The notes under the pieces were generated by a model. It worked only from the letters and a program-made list of their open reading frames with translations. It did no database searches and was not told where the DNA came from. The position numbers and the translations under genes are program-made. From NCBI RefSeq assembly GCF_004519315.1, contig NZ_SOZE01000010.1, forward strand, positions 1-64,000: a stretch of 64,000 bases of DNA, given 5' to 3'. This DNA comes from Mucilaginibacter psychrotolerans (lineage in GTDB: Bacteria > Bacteroidota > Bacteroidia > Sphingobacteriales > Sphingobacteriaceae). This document shows positions 17,915 to 26,508 of this stretch, piece after piece (positions within the stretch are counted from its first letter, which is position 1; every line of letters starts with the position of its first letter).

Positions 17915-20824
17915 ATGAAGCTGAACATAGATTACCAGGAAAAATTCCAGCACAGGCACATCGCGCCAAACCCCGCAGACACCGATAAAATGCTAAAAAC
18001 TATTGGTGTGCAAACGCTTGACCAACTGATAGATGAAACGGTACCAGCCAAAATAAGGCTTAAAGCACCGTTGAATTTGCCCGCTGCCAAAAGCGAGTTT
18101 GATTACCTGAACACGTTGAAGGTAACGGCATCAAAAAACAAAGTTTTTAAATCATACATCGGCCAAGGGTATTATGATGTGATTGTACCGGGTGTTATCC
18201 AACGTAATATCCTCGAAAATCCCGGATGGTACACGCAATATACCCCATACCAGGCCGAGATTGCGCAGGGCCGTTTACAAGCGCTGCTCAACTTCCAAAC
18301 CATGGTTATCGACCTTACCGGGATGGAAATTGCCAATGCATCGTTACTGGACGAAGGTACCGCCGCCGCAGAAGCCATGTTTATGCAATACAGCCTGCGT
18401 AAAAATCAAAAAGCAAATGTGTTTTTTGTGAGCGAAGAGTTGTTCCCCCAAACGATCGACATCCTCAAAACCCGCAGCGAGCCTTACGGCATCACGCTGC
18501 AGATAGGCAATCATGCGGATGTTGAACTTACCGACGACATGTTCGGTGCTATTGTACAATATCCTGCCGGCAATGGCGAGGTGTACAACTATAAAGGCTT
18601 TGCCGACCAATTGCACGAAAAAAATATAAAGCTAACCGTTGTTGCAGATATCATGAGCCTTACCCTGCTCACCCCTCCGGGAGAATGGGGCGCTGATATC
18701 GTAGTAGGTAGCACGCAGCGCTTTGGCGTACCCATGGGCTTCGGTGGCCCGCATGCGGCTTATTTTGCCACTAAAGAAGAATACAAACGCTCTATCCCGG
18801 GCCGTATCATCGGTGTAACCATAGATGCAGCAGGGAACTATGCCCTGCGTATGGCCCTGCAAACCCGCGAGCAGCACATCCGCCGTGATAAAGCAACCTC
18901 CAACATCTGTACCGCGCAGGCACTATTGGCTATTATGGCCGGTATGTATGCCGTGTACCATGGCCCTAAAGGCGTAAAGCTGATAGCCGAGCGCATCCAT
19001 GGCTTAACCGTGCTGCTGGCTTCTTCGCTTAACGAATTAGGTTTTGGGCAACTGAACAAAGTATATTTCGATACCCTGAAATTCGACCTGGGCGTTTTGG
19101 CCGGGCCGATACACTCAGAGGCGCTGAATAACGAATCGAACTTTCATTACAACGGCACCGAGGTAACCATCTCTTTAGATGAAACTACTTCGCCGGAAGA
19201 TGTGAAGAACATCGTGCGTTTCTTTGCCAAAGTAAAAGGCAAAAGCTTAAGCGATGCCAATTTCGACAGCCTGCGCGAAAATGTTGAGACCGTAATACCT
19301 GCCGAATTACAGCGTACCTCTACTTACTTAACGCATGCGTTGTTCAACTCGCACCACAGCGAGCACGAAATGCTGCGTTACATTAAAGCATTGGAGGCAA
19401 AAGATCTTTCGCTATGCCACTCCATGATTGCACTGGGCAGCTGCACCATGAAACTGAATGCCACCACCGAAATGGTACCCGTTACCTGGGCGGAGTTTAG
19501 CAAGATGCACCCCTTTGCACCAACCGACCAGGTGGGCGGCTACATGCAATTGTTCGACGAACTGAACAAATGGCTGAGCGAAATTACCGGCTTTGCCGCA
19601 ATGAGCCTACAGCCAAACGCCGGCGCACAAGGCGAATATGCCGGTTTGATGGTTATCCGCGCATACCACCACGACCGTGGTGATACGCACCGTAACATCG
19701 CGCTGATCCCGTCATCTGCACACGGCACCAACCCTGCATCGGCAGCGATGGCCGGCATGAAGATCGTGGTAGTAAAATGCGACGAGAACGGCAACATCGA
19801 CGTAGAGGACATGCGTGCCCGTGCCGAGCAGTATAAAAACGAGCTGAGCTGCCTGATGGTGACTTATCCATCAACCCACGGCGTGTTCGAGGAATCGATC
19901 ATCGAGATCTGCGAGATCATCCACGCCAACGGTGGCCAGGTTTATATGGATGGCGCTAACATGAACGCACAGGTAGGTTTAACAAGTCCCGCCAACATTG
20001 GTGCCGATGTTTGCCACCTGAATTTACACAAAACATTCTGCATACCGCACGGTGGTGGTGGCCCTGGCATGGGCCCTATCGGTGTTGCCAAACACCTGGT
20101 ACCTTACCTACCGGGTCATGCGGTTGTTGATATTGATAATGGTAAAGCCATACACGCGGTGTCTGCTGCACCTTGGGGTTCGGCTTCTATCCTAATCATC
20201 TCCCATGCTTACATTGCTATGATGGGCGGCGACGGATTAACCAACGCCACCCGTTACGCTATCCTGAACGCTAACTATATCAAAACCCGCCTTAAGGCGC
20301 ATTACAACGTATTGTACACCGGCAGCAAAGGCCGTTGCGCACACGAGATGATCCTGGATTGCCGCTCGTTTAAAGCCTACGGCATCGAGGTGGTTGATAT
20401 TGCCAAGCGTTTAATGGACTACGGTTTCCACGCGCCTACGGTATCCTTCCCGGTTGCTGGTACGGTGATGATAGAACCAACCGAATCGGAACCAAAACAC
20501 GAGCTCGACCGTTTCTGCGATGCCATGATTTCCATCCGCAACGAAATTGAGGACGTAGAAAAAGGCTTGCTCGACAAAACAGATAACCCTTTGAAGAACG
20601 CGCCGCATACTTCGGCTGTAATTACCGGCAACGAGTGGGAACACCCATACACCCGCCAAAAAGCAGGTTTCCCGCTGCCCTATGTAGCGGCTTACAAATT
20701 CTGGCCATCAGTAGGTCGTGTAAACGACACCTACGGCGATAGGACGCTAATATGCTCTTGCCCGCCGTTGACTGACTACGAATTTGAAGAAAGCGAAGTA
20801 ACCACCCCGGAATACGGAACGTGA
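17915..20824 (+). CDS. gcvP: Glycine dehydrogenase (decarboxylating), P-protein of the glycine cleavage system
   Basis: The ATG at 17915 gives 969 residues; an in-frame TTG just before it is less likely. GcvP decarboxylates glycine with pyridoxal phosphate and passes the aminomethyl group to the H-protein. Two homologous halves are visible: the N-terminal half (about 20-450, [48 protein letters not shown]) and the C-terminal half (about 460-960) with the PLP-binding lysine in [20 protein letters not shown]. The length of about 960 is typical of the fused homodimeric form. It is transcribed alone, with the other gcv genes outside the window. A good promoter stands upstream. Confidence 0.97.
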   Translation: MKLNIDYQEKFQHRHIAPNPADTDKMLKTIGVQTLDQLIDETVPAKIRLKAPLNLPAAKSEFDYLNTLKVTASKNKVFKSYIGQGYYDVIVPGVIQRNILENPGWYTQYTPYQAEIAQGRLQALLNFQTMVIDLTGMEIANASLLDEGTAAAEAMFMQYSLRKNQKANVFFVSEELFPQTIDILKTRSEPYGITLQIGNHADVELTDDMFGAIVQYPAGNGEVYNYKGFADQLHEKNIKLTVVADIMSLTLLTPPGEWGADIVVGSTQRFGVPMGFGGPHAAYFATKEEYKRSIPGRIIGVTIDAAGNYALRMALQTREQHIRRDKATSNICTAQALLAIMAGMYAVYHGPKGVKLIAERIHGLTVLLASSLNELGFGQLNKVYFDTLKFDLGVLAGPIHSEALNNESNFHYNGTEVTISLDETTSPEDVKNIVRFFAKVKGKSLSDANFDSLRENVETVIPAELQRTSTYLTHALFNSHHSEHEMLRYIKALEAKDLSLCHSMIALGSCTMKLNATTEMVPVTWAEFSKMHPFAPTDQVGGYMQLFDELNKWLSEITGFAAMSLQPNAGAQGEYAGLMVIRAYHHDRGDTHRNIALIPSSAHGTNPASAAMAGMKIVVVKCDENGNIDVEDMRARAEQYKNELSCLMVTYPSTHGVFEESIIEICEIIHANGGQVYMDGANMNAQVGLTSPANIGADVCHLNLHKTFCIPHGGGGPGMGPIGVAKHLVPYLPGHAVVDIDNGKAIHAVSAAPWGSASILIISHAYIAMMGGDGLTNATRYAILNANYIKTRLKAHYNVLYTGSKGRCAHEMILDCRSFKAYGIEVVDIAKRLMDYGFHAPTVSFPVAGTVMIEPTESEPKHELDRFCDAMISIRNEIEDVEKGLLDKTDNPLKNAPHTSAVITGNEWEHPYTRQKAGFPLPYVAAYKFWPSVGRVNDTYGDRTLICSCPPLTDYEFEESEVTTPEYGT

Positions 20825-20827
20825 TAT

Positions 20828-20875
20828 TGAATGTGCAGATTTGCAGATTTGCAGATTTCAAATGTGCAGATAAAT
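20828..20875. repeat. Short tandem repeat of GCAGATTT behind gcvP
   Basis: The unit TTGCAGA is repeated three times, with a fourth copy after a TTTCAAATG interruption. It lies between the gcvP stop and a terminator hairpin. It may be slippage-prone. Confidence 0.5.
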
Positions 20876-20886
20876 TGATTAGATTG

Positions 20887-20912
20887 AGGCTCCTATTTAA
20901 GGGGCCTTTTTT
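20887..20912 (+). terminator. Rho-independent terminator after gcvP
   Basis: AGGCTCC, a seven-base TATTTAA loop and GGGGCCT followed by six T form a hairpin with one G-T pair. The same hairpin sequence is duplicated almost exactly at 21489-21513. Confidence 0.7.
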
Positions 20913-20947
20913 GGTTGAGAAGAGGCTCGAATTTCTAATCTTTACAA

Positions 20948-21367
20948 GTGAGTAACGTTATAAAAACAATCGATTTAGTAAGCGATTTTCAGAAAAGGTC
21001 TATCGCTCAGATCAATGAGGCAGTTTTTACAGAAAAAAATGTGGCTGGCGAAACTATATTTGAGGTTTTGATTTGGTGGTATTATTTCGATTGGATCCTA
21101 TTTTCATATCCCGATTACGAGTCTCTTCCTAAGGAAAGTATTCTTTATAGATATTGCTGGTCGAGTTTATACGGAAAGGAGACTTGGGGAGATTATACCG
21201 AAGGCGAGGTGGAGGTAGATCGGCTTGAGGAGTTTTACGCGCACCTCAAATCTATTACATTGCGGGATGAACTTAATGTTGAAAAGGAGTTTGCTGCAAT
21301 ACTCGAGATATGCGAGTCTGCTATAAAACACAAAAATAAACTGTTTTTTATAGCAGATTATTTTTGA
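20948..21367 (+). CDS. Small protein of unknown function, possible immunity-type protein
   Basis: The protein has 139 residues from a GTG at 20948; no internal methionine exists, so GTG is the only plausible start. The sequence is acidic and rich in Trp, Tyr and Glu (IFEVLIWWYYFDWILFSYPDYESLPKE, YGKETWGDYTEGEVEVDRLEEFY), a composition shared with immunity or adaptor proteins of polymorphic toxins. There is no membrane segment. I do not recognise the family. It is followed at 21514 by a second unknown gene and then a DUF4304 gene, and preceded by an identical terminator to the one at 21489. The DNA is visibly more A/T-rich than gcvP, suggesting acquired material. Confidence 0.55.
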   Translation: MSNVIKTIDLVSDFQKRSIAQINEAVFTEKNVAGETIFEVLIWWYYFDWILFSYPDYESLPKESILYRYCWSSLYGKETWGDYTEGEVEVDRLEEFYAHLKSITLRDELNVEKEFAAILEICESAIKHKNKLFFIADYF

Positions 21368-21488
21368 TGAGTTTACTTTGCGTCTTCGCCCCTTTAGTTG
21401 AAAAAAAACGAACTGCAAAGCTCTGCGGCTCCTCTGCGAACTCTGCGGTTAAAAAAATCGCGAACCGATAAATTATATAGTTAAATTT

Positions 21489-21513
21489 AGGCTCCTATTT
21501 AAGGGGCTTTTTT
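21489..21513 (+). terminator. Second copy of the gcvP-type hairpin, abutting a start codon
   Basis: AGGCTCC-TATTTAA-GGGGCTT plus a T run repeats the hairpin at 20887-20912, with the flanks diverged. The T run ends directly in the ATG at 21514, so it is either the end of the preceding transcript or a leader hairpin for the next gene. Confidence 0.55.
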
Positions 21514-21882
21514 ATGGAGAGAATTTATAGGGATGAAGAAGTGCTTGAGTTATCTCAGGGGACTTATTTTATCCATGATGCCATCGTTACTCGCTTCGAT
21601 ATCAACCAGGAAGATCACCGTTTGCAAATAGAGGTATATTTTACGTCTATTGATTCGAAATGGTGGCCTGAGACGAAATTGAAACTACGTTTTATAGATA
21701 TTATCGAGTATGGATTCTACTGGAATGCCAGTTACAGTTTCTACTATGTAGAACGATATAAATTCTTTAGAAATGAGAAAGGATTTTATATGAGTTTGTG
21801 CCCGACAGATGAAAACGGTAGCCCTTCCGATGATGATGGCGATGTAATCATCAGCAAAAGTATTGAAGGGTATTTGCTATAG
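21514..21882 (+). CDS. Small acidic protein of unknown function
   Basis: The protein has 122 residues, opening MERIYRDEEVLELSQG. It is rich in aromatic residues (WWPE, YGFYWNASYSFYYVERYKFF) and has an acidic C-terminal DENGSPSDDDGDV segment. There is no signal peptide or membrane helix. I do not recognise the family. The ATG follows a hairpin and T run directly. One base separates its stop from the next start at 21884, so translation of the two is likely coupled. Its size and composition resemble immunity-type proteins, but that is a weak inference. Confidence 0.6.
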   Translation: MERIYRDEEVLELSQGTYFIHDAIVTRFDINQEDHRLQIEVYFTSIDSKWWPETKLKLRFIDIIEYGFYWNASYSFYYVERYKFFRNEKGFYMSLCPTDENGSPSDDDGDVIISKSIEGYLL

Positions 21883-21883
21883 T

Positions 21884-22417
21884 ATGGTAAAAAAAGTGAA
21901 TAAGTTTAGGCAATTTATCGAAAGCATTTTATCCAAAAAAAGTTTCACCAATAAAACGAGCATGACGGGCAAGGAATTAAGGCTTTTGATGGATAGGGCA
22001 ATAAAAGACATCGCAGTCCCTTTTTTTCGAAATAAGGGCTTTAAGGGCTCTTACCCTCATTTCAGGCGAATCAACGATGATCGGGTCAACCTGTTAACTT
22101 TTCAGTTTAGCATGTCAGGGCCAAAATTCGTCGTAGAAATTTCTAATTGCTCGCCAAAGGGTGTTCAGCGAGGATGGGGCCCCGATATCCCGCCATCAAA
22201 ATGTACCGCACATGACATGCACCTGCGGCATAGAATCGGTGCCATTAAACACAATACTCATTACTGGTTCGATTTTAGTTCAGGAGAAACCAATAGCAAC
22301 ATTTACGCCGAACGGGCAAAAGAAATCATGAGTCTTTGGGATGAAGCTGAAACGTGGTGGGACGAAGACCCTCATGAGCAGCGATTCGCATTGATTCCGA
22401 AAGATAACGAAAATTAA
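21884..22417 (+). CDS. DUF4304 domain protein
   Basis: The ATG at 21884 gives 177 residues; an upstream TTG at 21863 would overlap the previous gene. The DUF4304 signature is visible from about residue 25: LLMDRAIKDIAVPFFRNKGFKGSYPHFRR, then LLTFQFSMSGPKFVVEIS and the aromatic RIGAIKHNTHYWFDFS. The function of DUF4304 is unknown; the domain occurs in scattered accessory genes of bacteria, sometimes near toxin immunity clusters. It closes a run of three tightly spaced small genes on the plus strand. The following genes are on the minus strand. Confidence 0.8.
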   Translation: MVKKVNKFRQFIESILSKKSFTNKTSMTGKELRLLMDRAIKDIAVPFFRNKGFKGSYPHFRRINDDRVNLLTFQFSMSGPKFVVEISNCSPKGVQRGWGPDIPPSKCTAHDMHLRHRIGAIKHNTHYWFDFSSGETNSNIYAERAKEIMSLWDEAETWWDEDPHEQRFALIPKDNEN

Positions 22418-22440
22418 GTAAGCGGGGACAAAGCGCTTAA

Positions 22441-22941
22441 CTATCGTTCAAAGAGGCCGGCTATCGTTTGCATCGCTACAAACATCTTCCCGGAGTCGAG
22501 TTTTACAAAATCGTACTTGGCGTAGAAAGCTTCGGCATCGGAATCCAGTGGATCAACAATTACTGCCATTGCGCCAATGTGTTGCAAGGAAGCATCGTAG
22601 CATTTTTTTAAAGCATCAATTAAAAGGTATTCTCCTAAACGTTTTCCTTTATAATTTTCATCTAAAGCCAACCTCCCTAATAATATCGCCGGGAGATTAT
22701 GATAAGACGGAGGCATCTTTTTTTGAACATTTTCCGGCACAAGCGCTCGCGGTACACTGGTACTCGACAACGTATAGTAGCCAATTACACGGTCACCATC
22801 TACCATAACAGAGACCGTACTTAAACGTCTTTTAATATCCTGGCTTGCTTGCTTATGCAGGTAATCATCCAGCGTTGGCTTTCCGCATTTAAACGCCTTT
22901 TTGTTTAGTCGCGAATGCAGCGGTTCAATTGGGTAATTCAT
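22441..22941 (-). CDS. GNAT N-acetyltransferase, TacT-like toxin
   Basis: The protein has 166 residues and a GNAT fold: MVDGDRVIGYYTLSS (strands 2-3), then LPAILLGRLALDENYKGKRLGEYLLIDALKKC, whose second half holds the acetyl-CoA loop, and a final FYAKYDFVKL strand. TacT-type toxins of this family acetylate charged tRNA. The start ATG comes directly after the stop of a DUF1778 gene (TAAATG), the usual antitoxin-first layout. The N-terminal LHSRLNKKAFKCGKPTLDDYLHKQA is also characteristic of TacT-like GNAT toxins. Confidence 0.88.
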   Translation of the reverse strand: MNYPIEPLHSRLNKKAFKCGKPTLDDYLHKQASQDIKRRLSTVSVMVDGDRVIGYYTLSSTSVPRALVPENVQKKMPPSYHNLPAILLGRLALDENYKGKRLGEYLLIDALKKCYDASLQHIGAMAVIVDPLDSDAEAFYAKYDFVKLDSGKMFVAMQTIAGLFER

Positions 22942-23241
22942 TTAAGATTCGGACGGTTGATTATTCAACTCCCGATAACGTTCTGCAGCTTCCTGCAAGC
23001 GTTTTCCCGGTTTAGGTGGGTTCATAATGGCATCAAAGAAAACAGCCTTATCCCTTTCCGATACCAGGATGGCTTCGTGTTGTTCAACTATTGCTTTGGC
23101 TTTCTCTTGTACGGTAGTTATCACGAAATCTGTAAGCGTACGGTATCCGCCCAGCCTGGCAGCTAATTCAAAAAGTTCTTTTTGAACTGCAGTAAGCTTG
23201 GTATCAAATCTTGACTTTTCTGCTTTGAACGCTCTTTCCAT
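22942..23241 (-). CDS. DUF1778 antitoxin, TacA-like
   Basis: The ATG at 23241 gives 99 residues with MERAFKAEKSRFDTKLTAVQKELFELAARLGGYRTLTDFV, a ribbon-helix-helix of the DUF1778 family. The helical tail (VQEKAKAIVEQHEAILVSERDKAVFFDAIMNPPKP) is the segment that usually masks the toxin. An upstream in-frame start would add 17 unrelated residues. Its stop touches the toxin start. The pair is a probable TacAT toxin-antitoxin module, the third toxin-antitoxin system in the window. Confidence 0.87.
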   Translation of the reverse strand: MERAFKAEKSRFDTKLTAVQKELFELAARLGGYRTLTDFVITTVQEKAKAIVEQHEAILVSERDKAVFFDAIMNPPKPGKRLQEAAERYRELNNQPSES

Positions 23242-23282
23242 AATAGTCAAATGTACGGAAAAAATACGTACGAGTAAATTAT

Positions 23283-24035
23283 TTATATCCAATTGAAAGG
23301 TGCCGGATGAGTTAATTCGAAAATAATTTTGTCTCTCTCGTTAAGACCGTCGTAGTATTTACTGAACTCCATTATGATACTTTCTCCTGAACCCATGCGC
23401 CAAAACATATCCAATGGGTCAATTTCCGGATGCATTTTCCATGGAGGCGATACAGCATCGGCAAGTTCGTGGAAATAGCCGTATTTTATCAGGAAGTCGC
23501 GTGCTTCCATCAGCGCAAAGCCTAAAAGATTCAGCCCATCCCAAAAGTAAGGATTGCCGACACCCTCATCGTTTTCTGCCATACCAATGCCCCATATTTT
23601 GTCTGCGGGGCTGGCTTCAACCAAAATGCGATTAGCAGTATTGATAAGGTATTCGGCAAACTTTGGGTTTTGGTTGAACTTATGGATGTTACCATTCACA
23701 ACAATCTCATACCTGTAGGATAACCAAACTTGTTCGTCAAAACCCAGAACTTCACGCCCGAGTTTCTTTGCTTCGGCCGGGGTTGCGGCGGCTATGATCT
23801 TGTTGAAGGTTTTCTTGTCGGCAAACAATAGCGCCTTATTTGCCATCATCCAATGTTCAGTAGAGCGGTATGTTACGCCATCTACCGTAAAAGGCAATTC
23901 AAACCATTGGCTGAAACAAAATTTGCCAACATCCTCGCGTCTTTTGTTGGTATGCCCCCAAAAGAATATGTATTTAATGTGCTCTCCGCTGTCGAATTTG
24001 TCGGTAAGCCATTGTAAATCATAAGTGGTTTTCAT
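23283..24035 (-). CDS. NADAR domain protein with a C-terminal extension
   Basis: The protein has 250 residues. NADAR proteins (YbiA, RibX-like) are N-glycosidases acting on ADP-ribose-type or riboflavin-pathway intermediates. The family features are present: YIFFWGH at the N-terminus, FSQWFELPFTVDGVTYRSTEHWMMANKALLF, EAKKLGREV, then KIWGIGM and NLLGFALMEARDFL, ending near residue 183. The typical domain is about 150-180 residues; a further 65-residue tail follows (YFHELADAVSPPWKMHPEIDPLDMFWRMGSGE and onward), which I do not recognise. It lies in a stretch of toxin-antitoxin and other accessory genes, and NADAR proteins have been linked to anti-phage or ADP-ribosylation systems. Confidence 0.82.
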   Translation of the reverse strand: MKTTYDLQWLTDKFDSGEHIKYIFFWGHTNKRREDVGKFCFSQWFELPFTVDGVTYRSTEHWMMANKALLFADKKTFNKIIAAATPAEAKKLGREVLGFDEQVWLSYRYEIVVNGNIHKFNQNPKFAEYLINTANRILVEASPADKIWGIGMAENDEGVGNPYFWDGLNLLGFALMEARDFLIKYGYFHELADAVSPPWKMHPEIDPLDMFWRMGSGESIIMEFSKYYDGLNERDKIIFELTHPAPFNWI

Positions 24036-24106
24036 CGGACCGGTTCGGATTTTCAGGTAAACTTAAATATCATTTGCCTTAATGTACATCAGCACAAAAA
24101 ATAAAG

Positions 24107-25255
24107 TCAAACTCCTCCTATCACCCCCATCATAAACCCTATCGCCTCCTCAGAATGCAAAAGCTCCGTTGATTGCATCGTCATATCCGCCGTTTCCGCC
24201 GCCCGTATGCGCATTTGCTTTTCGTAAGCAGCAATTGCAGCAAGCGTATCCGGATAATCTTTATTCAACAATGCTTGCGATAATTCCAACGCATCCAGCA
24301 TGGCCATGTTTACGCCTTCGCCGGCGTATGGTGGCATCAGGTGGGCGGCATCGCCAAGGATGGTAAGGTTGGGTCGAGCCTCCCAGGTATGATCCAAAGG
24401 CATACAGTATTGCGGACGGGCAAAGAAAGGGCCGCTGGCGTTTTCGAATAAGCCTAGCCAGATTTCATCCCAGCCAGCGTACTCTGCATTAAACCATTCG
24501 AGTACTTGTGCTTTATTTGTGAAGTCTATCCCGCTGGCACGCACCCAGTTTTCATCGCATTTAAAGCCGGGGTAAAATACCAGGCTACCATCACCTTTAG
24601 AACTCACGATCAAACTCTTCTCATCGCCGAAGGCAAATATCTTCCCACCGTTCAACAGCTTGTGCATATCGGGAATAACTATTTCCGAATTGTAAACAGC
24701 TCCTTCAATCGCGGTAACACCCGCATAAAAAGGCTTGATGGGCGTTAAGTACGGGCGCAGCTTAGAGTTTGCGCCGTCTGCAGCTATAACCAAGTCGGCA
24801 TAGGCGATATCGCCGTTTTTAAAAGTAATATCCCAGCCACTTCCTTGCTGCTGCATGTTCAAAAATTGGCTATCCCATACTACCGTTCGCTCCACCAGAG
24901 AACTGAGCAGGATATTTTGCAGGGGCCCGCGGTCAATTTCCGGGCGCATAGTTTCCTGGCGCGGAGTGTCGCTATCATCAAATATCAAGGTTGCATGCTT
25001 ATCGGCAATGCGCAAGGCATCGGCACCGGGGCGGTAGTTGGCCCAGAAGGCTTCCATCAGTCCGGCTGCATCCAAAGCCGCCAATCCCGATTCTTCGTGC
25101 AGATCCAATGTTGCGCCCTTGGGGCGGGCATCTTTATGCGCATCGCGTTCGTAAACTTTTACATCGGCACCGTTCATTTGTAGCAGGCGGGCCAGGGTTA
25201 AGCCGCCGGGGCCGCCGCCTATCACGGCTATCTTTTTATTGTTGATCGTGTTCAT
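24107..25255 (-). CDS. FAD-dependent monooxygenase, Tet(X)-like group
   Basis: The protein has 382 residues. It is a group A flavoprotein monooxygenase: the FAD-binding KIAVIGGGPGGLTLARLLQ, the DLVIAADGANSKLR segment, and GDAAHLMPPYAGEGVNMAMLDALEL near residue 300. The N-terminal third aligns by eye with Tet(X): VYERD, GATLDLHEESGLAALDAAGL, and the PEI-RxxLxxILLSSL segment. From memory, the Tet(X) substrate-contact positions around Arg213 and His234 appear not to be conserved (Lys in GGKIFAFG and Val in GSLVFYPGF), so tetracycline inactivation should not be assumed. It is monocistronic. Confidence 0.85.
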   Translation of the reverse strand: MNTINNKKIAVIGGGPGGLTLARLLQMNGADVKVYERDAHKDARPKGATLDLHEESGLAALDAAGLMEAFWANYRPGADALRIADKHATLIFDDSDTPRQETMRPEIDRGPLQNILLSSLVERTVVWDSQFLNMQQQGSGWDITFKNGDIAYADLVIAADGANSKLRPYLTPIKPFYAGVTAIEGAVYNSEIVIPDMHKLLNGGKIFAFGDEKSLIVSSKGDGSLVFYPGFKCDENWVRASGIDFTNKAQVLEWFNAEYAGWDEIWLGLFENASGPFFARPQYCMPLDHTWEARPNLTILGDAAHLMPPYAGEGVNMAMLDALELSQALLNKDYPDTLAAIAAYEKQMRIRAAETADMTMQSTELLHSEEAIGFMMGVIGGV

Positions 25256-25386
25256 CTTAATGGCGCAGTGTTAGGCCCCGCTTATTAAGGTAGACGAGCA
25301 TCCCCCAAATACATTTTAAAAAATACACGGGGGTTAACTATCTGCATCAATAACAGTCAAACAGCCATATATTTGCTTTAGCCAAT

Positions 25387-26379
25387 ATGAAACACATCAA
25401 AACGCCCTTCTTCATAATTCTGCTTGTGACCTTTACGCTCGCTACCAAAGCCCAAATCAACAACGTACAGATAAACAACTACCGCATGTACTACGCGTTG
25501 GCAAAACGTTTCGGGCAGCCCTGGCTTGCGCTTCGCAGCTTTGAGAACCATAACCGCCAAACCCTGTTGCTGGTGAACCCGCAAACGCTGGAAACCCGGG
25601 TAGACGAAGCCTTGGGCTACCAGCTAATCCCCATGAGCCTGCCGCAACTGCTCTTACTGTTCAAAGATTCGCCCTACCAAAAGGCCCTTGCCCGTGCCGA
25701 AAAGCAATCTGCCGCTATACAGGATGCCGGTATAGAAACCGGTATGCCTACCGAAACCGGCATCAGCCTCACGGCAGATTTATGCCCCTCGCACAGGCCA
25801 TTGGATAAGCGCATCTTCATGGATATTTTTACCGGCTTTAAAAAGTTTGGGCGACCCGCGCCCATCGCATTATCGGTAAGTGGCGTGTGGATGCGGCAGC
25901 ACCCGCAGGACCTTGACTGGCTAAAAAAAATGGAGGCGTTGCATGAGCTACACATCACCTGGATAAACCATTCGTTTAACCACCGGGTGAGCGCCACCGC
26001 GCCGCTCAGGCAGAATTTCTTGTTGGAGCCAGGCACCGATATCAATTACGAAGTGCTGCAAACCGAACTGGCCATGCTGCGCAACGGGCTGCTGCCATCG
26101 GTGTTTTTCAGGTTCCCGGGGCTGGTATCGGATCAGCAGCTGGTTTACCGCATTACCGGTTTCGGCCTTATCCCCATCGGTACCGATGCCTGGCTGGCCA
26201 AGGGGCAGCAACCGCATGCGGGCAGCATCGTGCTTATCCACGGCAACGGCAACGAGCCCATCGGCGTTACCGATTTCATCAAACTGCTGTCCACTAAAAA
26301 GGGGGCCATTGCCGATAAGCAATGGCTGCTGTACGATTTGCGAGAAGCCGTGGACCAGGAGTTTGAGGCAGATAAATGA
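25387..26379 (+). CDS. Secreted polysaccharide-deacetylase-like protein
   Basis: The protein has 330 residues with a signal peptide (about 1-22, ending TKAQ). From residue 125 there are traces of a NodB-like fold: ISLTADLCPSHRP resembles the first motif (TxDD-like, with the second Asp lost), and ITWINHSFNHRVS holds an HSxxH zinc motif, followed by FFRFPG, a reduced form of motif 3 (RxPxG). The catalytic aspartate of motif 1 appears as the Asp of TADL. The role could be deacetylation of peptidoglycan or other polysaccharide, but the motifs are degenerate, so activity is uncertain. The first 110 residues are an unrecognised domain. Confidence 0.65.
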   Translation: MKHIKTPFFIILLVTFTLATKAQINNVQINNYRMYYALAKRFGQPWLALRSFENHNRQTLLLVNPQTLETRVDEALGYQLIPMSLPQLLLLFKDSPYQKALARAEKQSAAIQDAGIETGMPTETGISLTADLCPSHRPLDKRIFMDIFTGFKKFGRPAPIALSVSGVWMRQHPQDLDWLKKMEALHELHITWINHSFNHRVSATAPLRQNFLLEPGTDINYEVLQTELAMLRNGLLPSVFFRFPGLVSDQQLVYRITGFGLIPIGTDAWLAKGQQPHAGSIVLIHGNGNEPIGVTDFIKLLSTKKGAIADKQWLLYDLREAVDQEFEADK

Positions 26380-26508
26380 AGCACTTTGCAACCGTCCACA
26401 GCTAGCTGGTTATAAATATTAAAATATTTTTTATTAAATGCTGTAATTCACGATTTTACGAAAACAATTATTTGATATATTCGTAATAATAAATTATCAA
26501 CCGCCTCT

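Noticed and set aside
24107-25255. Calling this gene a tetracycline-resistance tet(X)
   Set aside because: Similarity is limited to the family fold and part of the N-terminus; remembered substrate residues differ, so resistance is not supported.
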